A DNA stretch of 7,676 bases, taken from Moraxellaceae bacterium (GTDB lineage: Bacteria; Pseudomonadota; Gammaproteobacteria; Pseudomonadales; UBA3067). Each line of letters starts with the position of its first letter. Position 1 is the stretch's first letter. The notes under the pieces were generated by a model. That model saw nothing but the letters and a program-made list of their open reading frames with translations. It was not told the DNA's origin and ran no database searches. Below, piece after piece: positions 6,774 to 7,676 of the stretch. The stretch lies in NCBI GenBank assembly GCA_002401525.1, contig NVTH01000072.1:6278-13953 (forward strand), given 5' to 3'. The translations under genes were made by a program, and so were the position numbers.

Positions 6774-7676
6774 CTAATGGGGAGGGGAGCTAGCAGGCGA
6801 TGGGTTTTGGCCCTTCATGGTAGGGAAACAATTGACGCAATTTCTGCCCTTGCTTTTAGAAAAATAAAGTGCGGCATCTGCCTGAGAAATTAAGTCCTCG
6901 TGACTAGCCATTTTATCGCTTATTTCAGCCACTCCCACACTCGTCGTAAAATCAATTTTAGCGCCTTCATATTCGACTAAAGAAGCCTCGATTTCGCGAC
7001 ACAACTTTTGCCCTACTTGGGTCGCCCCTTCAATATCAGTGGCGGGCAAAATAATGCCAAACTCTTCCCCGCCATATCGACCAGGAATATCACTCTCCCG
7101 AATTAACTCTTGCGTGGTTTTCGACACAGACTTCAGAATTGCGTCGCCGGTAAGATGGCCATACGTATCATTCACCCTCTTAAAGTGATCTAAATCGAAC
7201 ATAATTAAGGACAAAGTTGAACCGTATCGACCGGAGCGACTGAATTCTTTGGCAAGCGTTTCTTCCCAATACGCTCGATTGAACAAACCAGTGAGCCCAT
7301 CGACCCGACTTGCCACTTCGAGCTGGCCTAGCACTTGATGCAATTTACTCTGAGAAACCCCGATGTCGGTGACATCGTGCACCACAATACATACTTTCTC
7401 TATTTTGCCGTTGTCCCCTTTAATGGGCATAAGCGCCAAATTTTGATACATCCAATCCACACCGCCAGTGATAGGGCGATTATGTGAAAATTTAAATATA
7501 TAAGGGCGTTGCTCCCAGGAAGTAAACGAAAAATTTTCGAGCACAAAAACGCTGTTTATTTTCTTTTCAAACCATTTTTTAGGGAGCTCAGAGAAACAGT
7601 CAAATAAATTTTTACCCAACACGTCTTCATTGGTTCGATTGCTGTGAACCTGCATAAAACGGTTCCACAGCAATAT
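6774..7676 (-). CDS. PAS-GGDEF diguanylate cyclase, N-terminus off the window
   Basis: Makes cyclic-di-GMP from two GTP, presumably in response to a signal sensed by the PAS domain. The frame is open to the right edge (300 visible residues), so the true start lies outside; a TTG at 7671-7673 is not a convincing start. Visible residues 1-105 are a PAS-like domain ending in the usual VHDVTDI segment, then a short helical linker (106-122) and a GGDEF domain (about 123-285). The domain begins DGLTGLFNRAYW, has FDLDHFKRVNDTYGH and the active-site motif GGEEF (7059-7073). RESD, five residues before GGEEF, matches the RxxD inhibitory site, so product inhibition is expected. The end (MKGQNPSPASSPPH) is a disordered tail. 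Any membrane or extra sensor part would be outside the window. The gene converges on the haemoglobin gene with a 240-bp spacer. Confidence 0.95.
   Translation of the reverse strand: MLLWNRFMQVHSNRTNEDVLGKNLFDCFSELPKKWFEKKINSVFVLENFSFTSWEQRPYIFKFSHNRPITGGVDWMYQNLALMPIKGDNGKIEKVCIVVHDVTDIGVSQSKLHQVLGQLEVASRVDGLTGLFNRAYWEETLAKEFSRSGRYGSTLSLIMFDLDHFKRVNDTYGHLTGDAILKSVSKTTQELIRESDIPGRYGGEEFGIILPATDIEGATQVGQKLCREIEASLVEYEGAKIDFTTSVGVAEISDKMASHEDLISQADAALYFSKSKGRNCVNCFPTMKGQNPSPASSPPH

Overview
The window looks like chromosomal DNA of a gammaproteobacterium of moderate GC content. The prolyl-tRNA synthetase is close to E. coli ProS from the first residue. The lytic transglycosylase directly behind proS resembles proteins I recall at that place in Pseudomonas- and Marinobacter-like genomes. 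The FmdB-type zinc ribbon and the Lys/Ala-tailed HU-like protein fit the same group. I cannot place it to genus. There is no rRNA, tRNA, CRISPR array, insertion sequence or phage gene, so this is mostly ordinary core genome with unusually structured spacers.

Layout, left to right. Positions 1-345 hold no gene I can name but carry several inverted repeats. A short zinc-ribbon protein of the FmdB family lies on the minus strand (346-642). A spacer of about 600 bp separates it from a plus-strand gene for an Hpt plus HD-GYP-like signalling protein (1258-2598). Then come an HU-like nucleoid protein (2873-3253), proS (3547-5268), a secreted SLT-type lytic transglycosylase (5342-5917) and a group I truncated haemoglobin (6165-6533), all on the plus strand. 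A PAS-GGDEF diguanylate cyclase (6774-7676, minus strand, N-terminus cut by the window edge) converges on the haemoglobin gene.

How the genes relate. proS and the transglycosylase are 73 bp apart and may be cotranscribed; the other genes have spacers of 240-600 bp and probably their own promoters. Promoter-like elements are visible before the HU-like gene, proS and the haemoglobin gene. Hairpins that could act as terminators follow the HU-like gene and the haemoglobin gene. The HD-GYP-like protein and the diguanylate cyclase both belong to families tied to cyclic-di-GMP, one for breakdown or binding and one for synthesis, but nothing in the sequence links them directly.

Most notable points: (1) a perfect 15-bp stem with a TTCG loop that buries the best start codon of the transglycosylase; (2) an HD-GYP domain that keeps HD, HH and GYP but has lost the usual first metal ligands and the lysine of HDxGK, joined to an intact Hpt motif; (3) nested direct repeats that duplicate the -35 region of the proposed proS promoter; (4) a run of short direct repeats spaced 13-15 bp between the haemoglobin gene and the diguanylate cyclase. 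I found no clear previously undescribed multi-gene system.
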